A stretch of 64,000 bases of DNA, taken from Asterella californica (taxonomy: Eukaryota > Streptophyta > Marchantiopsida > Marchantiales > Aytoniaceae). The position numbers and the translations under genes are program-made. Below, piece by piece: positions 1-10,787 of this stretch (the stretch's first letter is position 1; the number at the start of each line of letters is the position of its first letter). The notes under the pieces are model-generated. The model did no database searches, was not told where the DNA came from, and saw nothing but the letters and a program-made list of their open reading frames with translations. The DNA lies in the NCBI GenBank assembly GCA_036924285.1, contig JAYKYS010000017.1, positions 229,501 through 293,500 on the forward strand. The letters run 5' to 3'.

Positions 1-1
1 G

Positions 2-378
2 AGGTGGCCCATAGACACCGACCATGGATGGCTTATCCGTGCTGCCAACAACCAGAGGGGAGAACTCTATGGTGCTTGTCCCAACATCAAGGTAACTGTG
101 GGTGACATCAGTGATGTTCAGAATTTCTTTGTACAAGACATGTCAACCTATCCTATCATTCTAGGGCAGCCTTACATTACTGCTGTTAGAATGGAGACAC
201 AAGTTATGGATGATGGTTCAGCCTATGCTAGGATACGTAGTAGAGACGGCAAAAGAGCTGTTCAGTTTTTGACCGTTGCTGCAGAACATGAGAGGAATAG
301 TGATAGCTTGAGAGATCGTCCACTACCTAAGATTACTCAGGAGTTTAGAGAGTCTAGGGGTTTTGGCAGAGTACCATT
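2..378 (+). pseudogene. Family A gypsy (A1): aspartic protease region of Gag-Pol, 5' cut by window
   Basis: The frame is open from base 2 and continues a polyprotein that starts outside the window. It encodes the C-terminal half of a retropepsin-like domain: a W-P-I-D-T-D-H-G-W stretch, then ILGQPYI, the usual hydrophobic-Leu-Gly motif that closes the protease fold. The same segment occurs in copy A2 at 49873-50156 with about two thirds of residues shared by eye, which confirms the frame. The active-site Asp lies upstream and is not visible here. A one-base loss near 375-380 moves the reading frame before the reverse transcriptase, so this copy could not make a continuous Pol. The protease normally cuts Gag-Pol inside the particle. 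Confidence 0.75.
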
Positions 379-1412
379 GAAGAGCGAGACTTCAACGGTA
401 CAGTAGAGATAGGATTCTCGTCTGATCCAGTAGAGCAGGAAGCTTTATCCACTAGCTTCTTAGGATTGACATCATGTGGATCAGTGTGTTATAGGAAGGT
501 TGAGAATCTGAAGAGGTTTGAGAGACAACATGTGAAGTATGTACAACAGTCTTTGAGGAATAGTGGAGAGTTAGTCGGAGATGAATACATATCTGGAGTG
601 TTTGAAGAACAGTATTTGGTAGATACTATAGGGGAGTTGAAATCTATAGTAGAAAGTTCTATAGATGATGTAGATAGAGTGGTGAGAGTGAGCTCCAAGG
701 AGCTTTATGATGTAATTGATAAGTTTATAGATCGACAAGAGGTGTATGTGGAGACCAAGTACAAGTCAGTGGCAAAGAAAGTCAAACCAGTGGCTTTGTC
801 TTTACCACTCGATTACAATCAGAAGATGGAGCAAGCTGCACGAGAACCGACGCTCAGAGGACCGAGGAGAATTGGGCACCAGTTCACAAAAACAACACTG
901 AAAGAGCTGAGGATTGGAGGTGATGGATTTCTTACTGAGCAAGAGAAGAAGAGCTTCAGGGAGATGCTATCTAGATATGGTAAGGCGTTTGCGTTTGAGT
1001 CACATGAAGTAGGATGTGTAGATCCAAGTGTAGTTGCACATATGGTAATCTTTACTATACCGCATGTGCCTTGGAATCTACGTCCTATCTCTGTACCTAG
1101 AGCTCATCTACCAAAGCTGATAGACTTGTTCAATGAGAGGATTAGGATGGGTATCTTGGAACCATCTATAGCTCCCTACTCTAGCAGATGATTTACTGTT
1201 CCGAAGAAGAGTGGAGCTTTGAGATTCATTCAAGATATGCAGCCAGTTAACAAGGTGACTATCAGGAATATGGGTATACGAGTTTGAAGAGGCTTTTGCT
1301 GGTCGTGCTATCTATTCAATGGGTGACTTATATTCAGGGTATGATCAGTTTCAGTTATCCTCTGAGAGTAGAGACTTGACTACAATGAGGACACCTTTGA
1401 GAGTTACTAAGG
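379..1412 (+). pseudogene. Family A gypsy (A1): linker and N-terminal reverse transcriptase, broken
   Basis: The open frame runs from the frameshift near 378 to a TGA at 1189-1191. That TGA sits where family A has Trp just before the FTVPKKSGALRF segment, so it is a Trp-to-stop change. Residues such as HVPWNLRPISVP and RMGILEPSIAPYS are fingers-domain motifs of a gypsy reverse transcriptase. Beyond the stop, RFIQDMQPVNKVTIRN continues, then a small deletion near 1270 and a further shift near 1405 move the frame again before the palm motif. The apparent start at 466 is a TTG codon inside the polyprotein and not a real start. Confidence 0.75.
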
Positions 1413-3794
1413 ATGTGCACCTTGCCACAAGGTGCTACCAATTCTGTAGCACATATGATGAATGACATGAATAAAGTTTTGAGGGATTTCATTCCTGAAA
1501 AAACTATGCCATTCCTTGATGATGTGCCGATCAAAGGATGTGCTGAGGAGGAGAAGAATGAGGTAATTGATCAGAGAGGGTGCCGTAAGTTTGTTGCAGA
1601 TCACATAGCCGACTGTGATAAGATATTGAGTCGACTGGAGGAGGTTCATTTGACTTTATCAAGAGCAAAGTCTGTATTTGGAGAACAAGAGGTGTTGATT
1701 GTGGGGCCCCTATGTGGGTCTTATGGTCGGAAACCTTGTCCAAACAAGGTTGATGCCATTCAAAGAATGAAGGAGACATGTGGATCGATTACCGAGGTGA
1801 GAAGGTTTCTAGGTGCATGTGTGTTTTATCATATATGGATTCCACACTTTGCACATGTAGCAGATCCGTTGTACAAGTTGTTGAGGAAGGGGCAAAGATT
1901 TCAGTGGCAAGAGGAACAAAGCGAGTCTATGAGGAAGTTGAAGGATCTTTTGGCTTCACCACCAACTCTACGGAAGGTAACATATGAGTTGGGCAGATCT
2001 GTTATGCTTACTGTTGATACTAGTCCTATTGGCATTGGATGGGCTGTAGGACAAGATGACGAGGATGGAAATAGATATATGGTGTGTTTTGGAGCTAAGG
2101 TCTTAAGTTCACGGCAGAGAGACTACCCTCAGGTCAAGAGAGAGCTATGGGGAGTAGTTACTGCGATGAAAAGTGACAAAGAATACTTGATAGGAGCACC
2201 TGTGGTTGTGGAGACAGATTGTTTACCTCTCTTGAGAATGATCACTAGCTGTACAACTCCAGATATTGCTATGTTGAGGTGGATAGCATATATCACGTCC
2301 TTGAACCCAGAGTTTAGACATATTGCAGGAAAAGACAATCCTGTGGTAGATATGTTGTCAAGGGCTAGGTATTACGGTGAGAAGGAAATGATAGATGATC
2401 AGGAGGATGTGGGAACAGAGTTCTATTCTAGTGTTCTTGCTAGAAAGGACAGAAGCTGTTTTGCAGCTCCATTGGAGTTATTTGAGGAAACTATGTATGA
2501 TGGCGAGTGGTTGGATCTTGGGCGCTATTTGAGTTCACTGGAAAGGCAAGAAGGCTGGTCTGATGCAGATTTCAAGAGGATCCGTAGAACAACTTATGGG
2601 TACTTTTTATATGGAGGACATCTATGGAAGCGCCCTAAGCTACAAGGAGGTGTACCACAGCGGGTGGTATGTGACCTGAAATTGCAGCAGAAGCTGATCA
2701 AGGAGTTCCATGAGAGTCTATGGACCGATCACAGAGGAGTTTGGGCTACATTTGCCAAGATAAAGGAGAAGTATTGGTGGAAGGGTATGTATAAGGATGT
2801 AGTACAGTTTGTTTCATCCTGTATACCCTGCCAGATGTACTCCAATGAACGCCATCGTGATGGATTGCATCCTACTTATCCTTTAGTCATTCATTACAAA
2901 TGGGTAGTGGATATGGTAACTATGCCGTTTGGGCTTGGACAAATGAGGTATCTAGTCTTGGCTAGAGAAGATCTATCTAACCAAGTTGAAGGTCGTGCCT
3001 TGAGGACGAAGACCACTGCTAGTGTCTGCCGCTTTCTACTTGAAGATGTTATTTGTAGATATGGGTGTGTGAAAAAGATTATTGCAGATAGGGGTGAGCT
3101 GGATTCACAAGAAGCAGTTGAGTTCTTCAAGCGATTGGGAATCAAGTTGGCGTTAACCACTGCTTACAATCCTGAAGGGAATGGCAAGAGCGAACGAGGT
3201 CATCCGCCAATCATTAAAGCTTTGGTAAAAGCTTGCAAGGGTAAGATCCGTGAATGGCCTAGACTGCTACCATTTGCTTTGTGGGCAGATCGTACAACTC
3301 ATAGTACCGTTACAGGTTACATGCCAGCAGAGTTGATACTAGGACAAAAACCTGTGATGCCGATTGAGGAGGTTGTGCCTACTTGGAATGTTTTGCCATG
3401 GGAAGATGGTAGAAGTACGGAGGATCTTCTTGCATTAAGGATCCAGCAGTTAGAACGGAGACCTGAGGATGTTGCCAAAGCTGTGGAAAGGTTGAAGACT
3501 GTTAGAGAGAGAAACAAAGGCAGATTTGATAGAACGTATAGATTACGACCCAAACCAGTTAAAGAAGGTGATTGGGTGTTAGTCTATGATAGTAGTCTTG
3601 ATAATCAGCATAGCACTATCAGAAAGTTCTCCAAGAGATGGTTTGGACCTTATGTGGTGTTAGAAGTTTATGATAATGCCACATACTCCTTGAGAGAGTT
3701 AGATGGTGCAGTGCTCAAGATACCAGTCGCAGGAAAGAGAATCAAGCTCTTTAGAAAGAGAGGGGAGGATCAGAACGTTGCAGAGTTTACATAG
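1413..3794 (+). pseudogene. Family A gypsy (A1) Pol: RT palm/thumb, RNase H, integrase
   Basis: This is one long open stretch of 793 codons, the best preserved part of A1. Order: reverse transcriptase palm with FLDD at residues 34-37 (a YxDD variant) and thumb RRFLGACVFYH near 130; RNase H with D202, E244 and D269 as likely metal ligands; integrase zinc domain H433, H440, C470, C473; integrase core D500, D559, E594 (34 residues between the last two); then a basic C-terminal domain ending near KRIKLFRKR. No chromodomain or PHD finger is present. The protein would copy the RNA and insert the cDNA, but upstream stops and shifts cut it off from Gag, so this copy is not autonomous. The first Met is internal and chosen only because the frame opens there. 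Confidence 0.88.
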
Positions 3795-5180
3795 GATGAA
3801 GTTGAAGACTCAATGCAGGTTGAAGATGAGTTTGAAGCCGAAGCTGAAGAGTCTTGATCTGGATGGCACATACTGGAGGATGTGCAGGTTCAGAGGGGGT
3901 GGATGTCGCGCTACTTGACGACTACATGTTATATTTCTACTTCCACGCTTTAGTTTAGTAGTTCTAGAAGTTAGTTCATATTACTTCTAGTCGTTTATGT
4001 ATATGTTTGACACCTTTGCATACGGTGTTAACACTATTTTGAGTCTTAGTAGGTTGATTACCATGTTGATAGGGCTTAAGCTCATGGGTTGTATTTGCGT
4101 GTCGCTCATGCACGCTTTCTAGCTGATTTAAGTTATTTTTCGGGTCTGCGTGTCATTTTAGGTAGTTTAAGTTTTACGCTGGCACTCTAGGGGACTTGAC
4201 GTGGTAGCCTATGAGTGTAGATAAGTTATCAGGTAGTTTAAGGCACAAAAGGATAGTCAAGTGGAGCTATGAACTCCCATTGGTCCATTTTTGTCTTTTG
4301 TAAAACTCTAAGTTTAGAAATAGAGCTCTAGAGTGGATTTCGAGCAATTGGTAAGTGATCTTCAAAATTCTGAGAGCACAGGGAGATAAAGCTCGTCGAG
4401 CCAAGCACTTTCAGGGAAATTTTCGATCGATTTGAGGCAAAAAAGACGAAGTTATGTCCAATTGAAGTTCGGATTATGCCAAAACTGCATCACTTTTGTT
4501 GATTTTGGGGTTTTCAGTGTCACTTGCAGCAGAATTGAAGAAATCGCTTCAAAACTTCGTGGTTGCGTTCTCTGCCAGCAGGGCTACGATTTCCCAAAAA
4601 GTTTCATATCGATTGAGTAACTGAGTAATTCAGGGCGGCCGTTGAAGCAGAGGGGGTCTGAAAAGCTCTTAATCTAGAGCAGCGACTTCAGAGGAGGAGA
4701 TCTGGAGTTCTGTGTACACTCAGGAGTCCCAACTTCACAAGGATGTTAAGCATCCTGTAGACTTCAAATACTGTGAGAATATTTGAAATTCATCGAGCCA
4801 ATTCTCTGTTCTAGGCCAGAATAGCTGTCTAGGTACCAGAAATTGCCATAATTCTCTTACTCAGAACTTTTCTGTCAACATCTCGGTGCTAGAATTCAAT
4901 CTCAGGCTGAAACTTCATGTGTGTGTTCAGTAGTACCTCATTTACATGTAGGGGAAGTTTAGAAGTCTAAACCTTCATAGTTTCCTCTCTTTGCGTGCCA
5001 AAGTTCACCGTCTAAACCTATTACTACTAGTGAGACCTAAATTTCGCCTTTTGAGCATATTAGAGGATCCTACACTCCTGTGTGAGTCTTTATAGCTCCT
5101 GTTGTGACCTGAAAGCCAACCTCTTGAGTAAACAACCACAGCCAGAAGCCCGGCGCTTTTCTAGGTATACAGATCACACT
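3795..5180 (+). repeat. A1 3' end: polypurine tract and probable 3' LTR, truncated
   Basis: No gene is visible. A purine-rich run (cagagggggtgg, about 3891-3902) is followed at 3904 by TGTCGCGC, a good candidate for polypurine tract plus LTR start. The stretch cattggtcca near 4280 and an AGCTCTTAATCTAGAGCAG-like segment near 4670 have recognisable but diverged counterparts in the leader of copy A2 (about 46022 and 46412), which supports LTR or leader identity. The far end of the LTR is missing, because chromovirus LTR sequence begins around 5181. Confidence 0.5.
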
Positions 5181-5471
5181 CCGACAACGTCTCGATCTCA
5201 CGTCTCAGACCTATGTCTGAGACTCATGTTTCAGCCCGTTCTCAAACTCGCCCCCTTAGGTTAGCGTTCGTCTCGGGGCCCTCTTGGGGTAGGCCCTTAT
5301 GTCCTAACCCAAGGTTCCAACCTTGGTTCAGAGAACCACTTAGGGTTCATCTGATCTTGACTTCCCGGCCAAGCCGTTAAGTCCTACTCGCAACGCTCAC
5401 AACCTAGCGCATGTCCGCTAGGGTTCTGTTCTTCGCGTCTGCGCTCGATCTTGAGAATGAGGGGCGCGACA
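5181..5471 (-). repeat. Chromovirus B1 3' LTR fragment
   Basis: About 290 bp match the end of the complete B2 LTR (50990-51283), including the repeated GTCTCGGAC-like units, the ccaaggttccaaccttgg palindrome and the terminal gcgcgaca. Read on the minus strand the LTR begins TGTCGCGCC. About 840 bp of the LTR is absent on the left side, where A1 sequence begins, so the element lost this end by deletion or recombination. Confidence 0.85.
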
Positions 5472-6204
5472 CTTACCCCGACTTTGGAGGTTGATGCCCT
5501 CATCAACAATGATCCTTTAAGTTAACACCAAGTTCAAAATGGGTAGCCAACCCCTTGGCGTCAGAATTACGTTCTGGTAGCTAACTCGCAATTCCCTTCT
5601 TGGCTTGAGTCTTAAGTTGTCGCTAGAACACTTAGAAAATTCCAACTAGTCTCAGGAAAAGCCTTACCTTTTTGACTTACCCTAAACAAAACTAGTTTGC
5701 AACTTCTAAACATTCTACTTAAGACTCTAACTTGCTAACTATAAGTATTCACACCTACTTACAAGGTACCCCGAAACTCACTTTCCGGTCGCAATCTGAT
5801 TTGACTTAGACGCGCGACTAAGTTTACTTTGCAGTTAGAAAACCGCAAAGCAAGATCACCCCAAGCCCCAAGACAAGTATGAAAGTTCATACTTGCTTTG
5901 CCAACGCTACGGCAAACCTAAGTCTTGACATCAATACTTAGTCTTGATTTAGATGCTTATCCAAACCAGCTCGCTTCCTTTGAGTGTGCTTCGTTCCTCC
6001 TCTTGACAACATCCTAGGCATCTGATCAGAACTAGTCATACCCATGCACTACCAATACACTTAGACAAAATTTCCAGAAACAAAATCTTTATTTCCAAAT
6101 ACAAGATAAAGCTACAAAGTCCATCGGCCCAGATCGCCTCAAGTTGCTACTCGTACGGTTTGACGTCCCTTCACTCCTCGTTGGAAGGAGATGTCCTCAT
6201 CTTG
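5472..6204 (-). other. B1 polypurine tract and 3' untranslated region
   Basis: The polypurine tract lies directly against the LTR (minus strand, 5472-5486, CAAAGTCGGGGTAAG). The remaining 700 bp carry no ORF and match the same region in B2 (51284-52016) almost base for base, so this is a conserved non-coding part of the family between the end of the chromodomain and the LTR. Confidence 0.75.
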
Positions 6205-7557
6205 CTAACGCCCTTGTTGTCCTTGTCGTCGTTTGAAGAGGTCTAATACTTCGCTCGCATGTGCGAGATCTTCTTCTGGCACTCAAGTTGCTTCCTTCAA
6301 ATGGTAACCACGCCATTTGACCAAGTACTCCATCCGGTTTGATTTGCGCCGAGATCGCAAAATGGACTCCACCTCATATTTTGCTTCGTCTTGCACGACA
6401 TCAGGTTGAGGCTTGAGAACCTGTTTGCGCTCCGGCCGCAAATCATCCTTGAAGTATTTCTTTAATAAAGAAACATGGAAAGTCGGATGCAACTGCCACT
6501 CACGAGGAAGGTTTAATGTATAGACATCTTCATGCGGATTCTTGACAATGATAAAAGGTCCCGCGAACTTTGATGAGAACTTCGCCGATATATCCTTCGG
6601 AAGTGTGAAGTTTTTTGCACTTAACCATACTTCTTCACCCACTTGAAACTTCACTTGCCGCCGATGCTTGTTTACCTGCTTTGTGTACCGTTGCTGTGCC
6701 TTCTCGAGGTTGCTCTTTACTTGCTCCTCGCGCCGCTGCATTACCGCCACCAACTCTTCAGCTGATGTTTGCCGTGTTCTTGGTCGTGCCGATGTAGAAC
6801 TCCTTGCAAGAGTCAAGTCAAGAGGCCCTTCTGACTCACGTCCGTAAGCCAGCAAGAAAGGCGATTCGCCGGTTGTCGAATGCTTCATGGAATTGTAGCA
6901 ATACTCCGCAAGACTGAGCCACTTTGCCCAATCACTTTGGTCCGCGCTCACACAATTCCTCAAGTATTGATTCAGAACCGAGTTAACTCGTTCCGTTTGC
7001 CCATCTGTTTCCGGATGAAAGGCGGTACTAAATTTTAACTTAGTCCCCAATTTTTGGAACAAGTGTTTCCAAAAGGCACTTGTGAACTTAGAGTCTCTAT
7101 CTGAAATAATACTCCGGGGTAATCCATGTGAACGCCACCAAGTATCTAGGAACAACTAAGAAGTCGTGAACGCTGTTGCAGTATCCAAGGTCGGAGCAAA
7201 CTTCGCTAGTTTGCTAAACCGATCAACTATCACAAAAATCGCGTTGTATCCATTCGAGTCAGGCAGAGAGGTGATGAAGTCCATGCTAATGCTTTCTCAA
7301 GGTCTAGCTGGAATCGGCAGAGGATGAAGTAACCCTTGTTTCTTCTCATAAGAAACGCGGTTCGCTTGACAGGTTACACATGTTTTCACAAAGTGGGCAA
7401 CATCGTCTTTCATGTGGGGCCAATAAAACTTTTTAGCTATCACTGCTAAAGTGGACTTTTCTCCTTTATGGCCTGATAAGGGCGCATCGTGACATTCTTT
7501 GAGTAACTTCGTCCTAAGTTTTCCTTGTCCCACATAAACCCGACTTTGCTTGAACAT
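6205..7557 (-). pseudogene. B1 integrase with C-terminal chromodomain, interrupted
   Basis: The zinc-binding domain lies at 7297-7557 (HDAPLSGHKG, then CVTCQANR). After a frame break comes the core domain and C-terminus at 6283-7155. The core shows the second Asp in ISDRDSKF and the Glu in DGQTERVNS. The C-terminus shows the GPF-like module LHPTFHVSLLKKYF and a chromodomain (VESILRSRRKSNRMEYLVKWRGY). Chromodomains of chromoviruses are known to direct insertion towards H3K9-methylated chromatin. The frame stops at 6283-6285 with TGA where B2 has Trp in KEATWVPEED, so the chromodomain loses its last helix. The original stop would be at 6205-6207. Several breaks make it non-functional. Confidence 0.9.
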
Positions 7558-8266
7558 GAGTAAACCATGTTTAGCTGCATATTCTGCAACTTCACTCCTC
7601 GCTTGAGTTGTTCCAGGTACTCCTTCGCTTGATCATCGCCCATGTAACCTTCACGTATTTGCCTCTCCAAGTCTGACTCCTTAGGATACATAGCTCGCAA
7701 AATCTGTGTTGACGATGGAAGATATTCCTCCTTGCGGCTCAAGGCGTCAGGAACCACATTGTCCTTTCCCGCTCCCGCTTTGTGGATTAATTCCACATTC
7801 ATGAGCGCTAAGGTATCATGCCACTGTAGTTGCTTTGGCGTCACCCGATCTTGTGTCTCAAAATACTTGAGCGAGATGTTATCAGTATACACTTGGGTTT
7901 TGTGAAGTCGCAAGTAATGTAGCCATTTCCTCAAGCAATGAACCACCGCAAACAGTTCCTTCTTGTGAGTCGGCCATCGACTCTCTGTCCCAGATAACTT
8001 CTTGCTTTCGTACGCTACAGGTTTTCCATCCTGCACCAACACTCCGCCAATCGCATAGTCGCTCGCGTCCGTGTGCACCTCGAATGGTTTGTCGAACTGT
8101 GGCAGCTTCAAAACTGGCGCCTTTGACAAAATAGCTTTGATCGTCTGAAACGCATCATCCACCTCCTTGGTCCAACTTAACTGTGCGTCTTTGCCCGTCC
8201 AGTCCGTCAGCGACTTCGCGATCTTTGAAAACCCCTTCATATACTTGCGGTAGAACTGCGCCTATC
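7558..8266 (-). pseudogene. B1 reverse transcriptase thumb, RNase H and linker
   Basis: The open stretch 7446-8240 encodes the end of the RT connection (FSKIAKSLTDWTG), then RNase H: VHTDASDYAIGGVL with the first Asp, KKELFAVVHCLRKW with the Glu, and VYTDN with the next Asp, closing with VPDALSRKEEY. A short insertion (AGAGKD against AGKD in B2) marks a small repeat-slip difference. The frame runs out of the integrase frame at about 7557, so RNase H and integrase are separated by a shift. Its role in an intact copy is to remove the RNA strand of the RNA-DNA hybrid. Confidence 0.85.
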
Positions 8267-9140
8267 TTAAGAATCGCGCATCCCCTTCACTGTAGTCGGA
8301 GGCTCCCAAGTCACAATCGCGTCCACCTTCTGCATATCCTGGCCGACTCCTTCTGCACTAATGACATGTCCCAAGAAGTTAATGCGCTCCAAACCAAACT
8401 CACTCTTGTCAATGTTGGCAAACAGCTTATGCTCCCGCAGCTTCGTCAACACCACCCTTAGCTGCTCCGCGTGCGACTCCAAGGTTTTGGAGTAGATCAA
8501 GATGTCGTTGATGTAAACGATGACAAACTCATCCATCTCCTCGTGAAAAACTGTGTTCATCAATGTAGTGAACGTCGAAGGGGCGTTGCAGAGTCCAAAT
8601 GACATCACCACGAATTCAAACTATCCGTATCTGGTTCGACAAGCGGTCTTCTCAACATCTAGGTCAGCTATGCGGATCTGGTAATATCCTGACTTCAAGT
8701 CTATCCTGCTGAAGTACTTTGCGCCCGCTAACCTATCAAAGAGGTCATCTATCCTTGGCAAGGGATAATTATTCTTCACCGTCACCTTATTGAGTGCATG
8801 ATAATCTACGCAGAGTCGTAACTTCCCATCCTTCTTCTTTGAGAAAAGAACTGGGGCTCCATAAGGTGACTTGCTGGTTCGAATATATCCCCGCGCTAAT
8901 AGCTCACCGAGTTGTCTTTTCAACTCAAGGAGTTCCACCTGATTGAGTCGGTAAGGGGCTTTGGAAGGTGGTTCCGATCTTGGCAAGACTTCGATCTTGT
9001 GATCCACCACCCGCCTTGGAGGTAACTCAGCAGGTAACTCGTCCGTCAAGACATCCTCAAACTCCTTAATCACCTCGCGAAGCACCTCCGAAAGTCTAGT
9101 CGCGTCTCCTGATGTTTCCTCTTGTCTATTACCCGCCATC
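8267..9140 (-). pseudogene. B1 reverse transcriptase with mutated active site (YIND)
   Basis: Upstream part (8621 onwards): [33 protein letters not shown], the palm strand [14 protein letters not shown] with the first catalytic Asp. A TAG at 8621-8623 replaces the Ser codon seen in B2 (RTRYGSFEF). After that, [16 protein letters not shown] and the active-site turn appear. The turn reads YIND here instead of YIDD, so one of the paired catalytic aspartates is Asn. Even without the stop, this polymerase would be expected to be inactive. Length and order match typical chromovirus RTs. Confidence 0.9.
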
Positions 9141-9647
9141 AAATCTGCAACCCGCATCAAACACATGACCCCGTCGTTGAAGTCCATCTGTTTGCCTTTG
9201 ATCAAATTCACCGCAAAGTCGTCAATTTTCCGCGCCTTCCGGATCAGCCTCACTCCCAGCTTCCGTCCTTTAACTCTAACGTTTAACCTTAAAGGTTTCC
9301 GCCTAAGTTCCACTTCAAACCTGTCCAAGAAAGTGTTCCCCAAAACCGCATGGTATATCATCCATCTCGCACACCATGAAGTTCTCTATGAACTCCAACT
9401 TCCCACACGCAAATCGTACGTCCAAGGCTACTTCAGAAGTTTGGTACGTCTTGCCCTTAACATTATGCACCTGAAAAGACTTGTCTGTCTTGGAGGTAGA
9501 CAAGTCCAACTTCTTCACCAACTTTGGACTTATGAAGGAGTGAGTCGCTCTTGTGTCCACAAGAAAAGTAACATCACGGTTAGCAACCTTGGCTTGTAGA
9601 AACATCAATCCCGGCGTCTTCTTCGTGGTTCTCAAGGTCATAGTCAT
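9141..9647 (-). pseudogene. B1 aspartic protease with altered active site (DTR)
   Basis: The 9315-9647 stretch encodes VTFLVDTRATHSFIS, the retropepsin active site in which the Gly of the Asp-Thr-Gly triad has become Arg. Downstream, the frame shifts near 9350 and continues with [16 protein letters not shown] residues, where the Leu-Gly motif marks the end of the protease fold. Because the triad Gly is invariant in known retropepsins, loss of activity is expected. The segment lies between the zinc knuckle of Gag and the RT, the normal gypsy order. Confidence 0.85.
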
Positions 9648-10787
9648 CTAGTCCTCCAACAAGTCCTTTGCAACAAATGCATTCATGCTACAGTTACTAA
9701 CCTTAGGTTTCGTACACCCCTTAGCAATATGGTCCGCCTCGCCACAGTTGTAGCAAGTAAACTTAGCGCCATTGCCGTTCTGAGGTGTTTGTCCCTCAGG
9801 TTTTACTCCTGTTTGCTGCCGTTTTGCTGCCGAGGCAGAAGTATCTTTCCGATCTTTCTCACCCCCATCCCACTGTCGCTTGAAGCCCTTGTTCTTCTTC
9901 TGGAATTTGTCCGTGCTGCGTGGTTCAAAAGGTTTCTGCTGCTCGACTTCGTCGTCCCCAATTCGCTCCGCTAGCTTCAAAAGTTCGGCACTTGTCTCTG
10001 GTAGCTTTGGCATCCGAAAGAGAGCCTTCTCCAAGCTGGACTTGAGTCCCCAAATGAATATACATATTTTGGTCTCCTCAGTCCACTTGGAGAACGAATC
10101 CAGCTTGGCACTGAACTTGCGCACATAAGCGCTTAAGGTCCCCGTCTACTTTAGTCTCACCAACTCAACACCGTCCCGAATCCTTTGATACTCCGGAGTG
10201 AATCGTCCTGTGAGCAACTCCTTGAACTCTTTCCAACCAAGCGCCGAGACGGTCAAGGCATGCTCATCCCTGTATGCAGTCCACGAGAGAAGGGCATGGT
10301 CTTTCAAGAACGTAACCGCCGCTCTCACCTTGTCAGACTCCTTAGCCTGTTGCGCCTCAAAGTATAGATCCAACTCAGTTCAGAAATCCTTAATCTTGCG
10401 AGCCCGTCCTATACCTGAAAACGGGGTCGGCAAATTCGTCTTACAAAGCTTCCGGTAGACGAGGAACTTCCTTGGCCTGCCTCAAGCTCGGCGATACGTT
10501 TATCCCTGGAAACCATACCCTCCTGCATGGTCTTCATCATCTTGATGAGTTCTGCATACAGGGCTCCTTGACTTCCCGCGTCTGAATCGTTGGGCACCGC
10601 TAGCAAGACTCCATCTTGCTGCACCGGTGCCGCAGTTGGTACAGGGCTCCCTTGACGTTGGGGCGGAGGTTGTCGGTTGTCGTCCCCTGACTGTGCCTCG
10701 GGGCTAGCTCGAGTCGATTTGTTCCCGTTAGCCGCTCCTCGTTTCTTGGTCTTCCTCCTGGAACTCTGTCCGTCGTCGGCCATCGCA
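9648..10787 (-). pseudogene. B1 Gag, broken by two stops and a frameshift
   Basis: The start codon lies at 10781-10783 (MADDGQSSRRKTKKRG), matching B2 at 57141-57143. A basic, Pro/Ser/Gln-rich N-terminus leads into the capsid-like Retrotrans_gag region (LDLYFEAQQAKESDKV, LTGRFTPEYQRIRDG) and then one zinc knuckle CYNCGEADHIAKGC (C-x2-C-x4-H-x4-C) near the end. A shift near 10440, a TGA near 10376 and a TAG at 10146-10148 (Gln in B2) split the frame. Gag forms the virus-like particle. Sequence identity to B2 stops abruptly four bases upstream of the ATG, at 10787. Confidence 0.88.

Noticed and set aside
5082..5264. 60-codon plus-strand ORF at the A1/B1 joint
   Set aside because: It crosses the boundary between two unrelated elements and has no motif.
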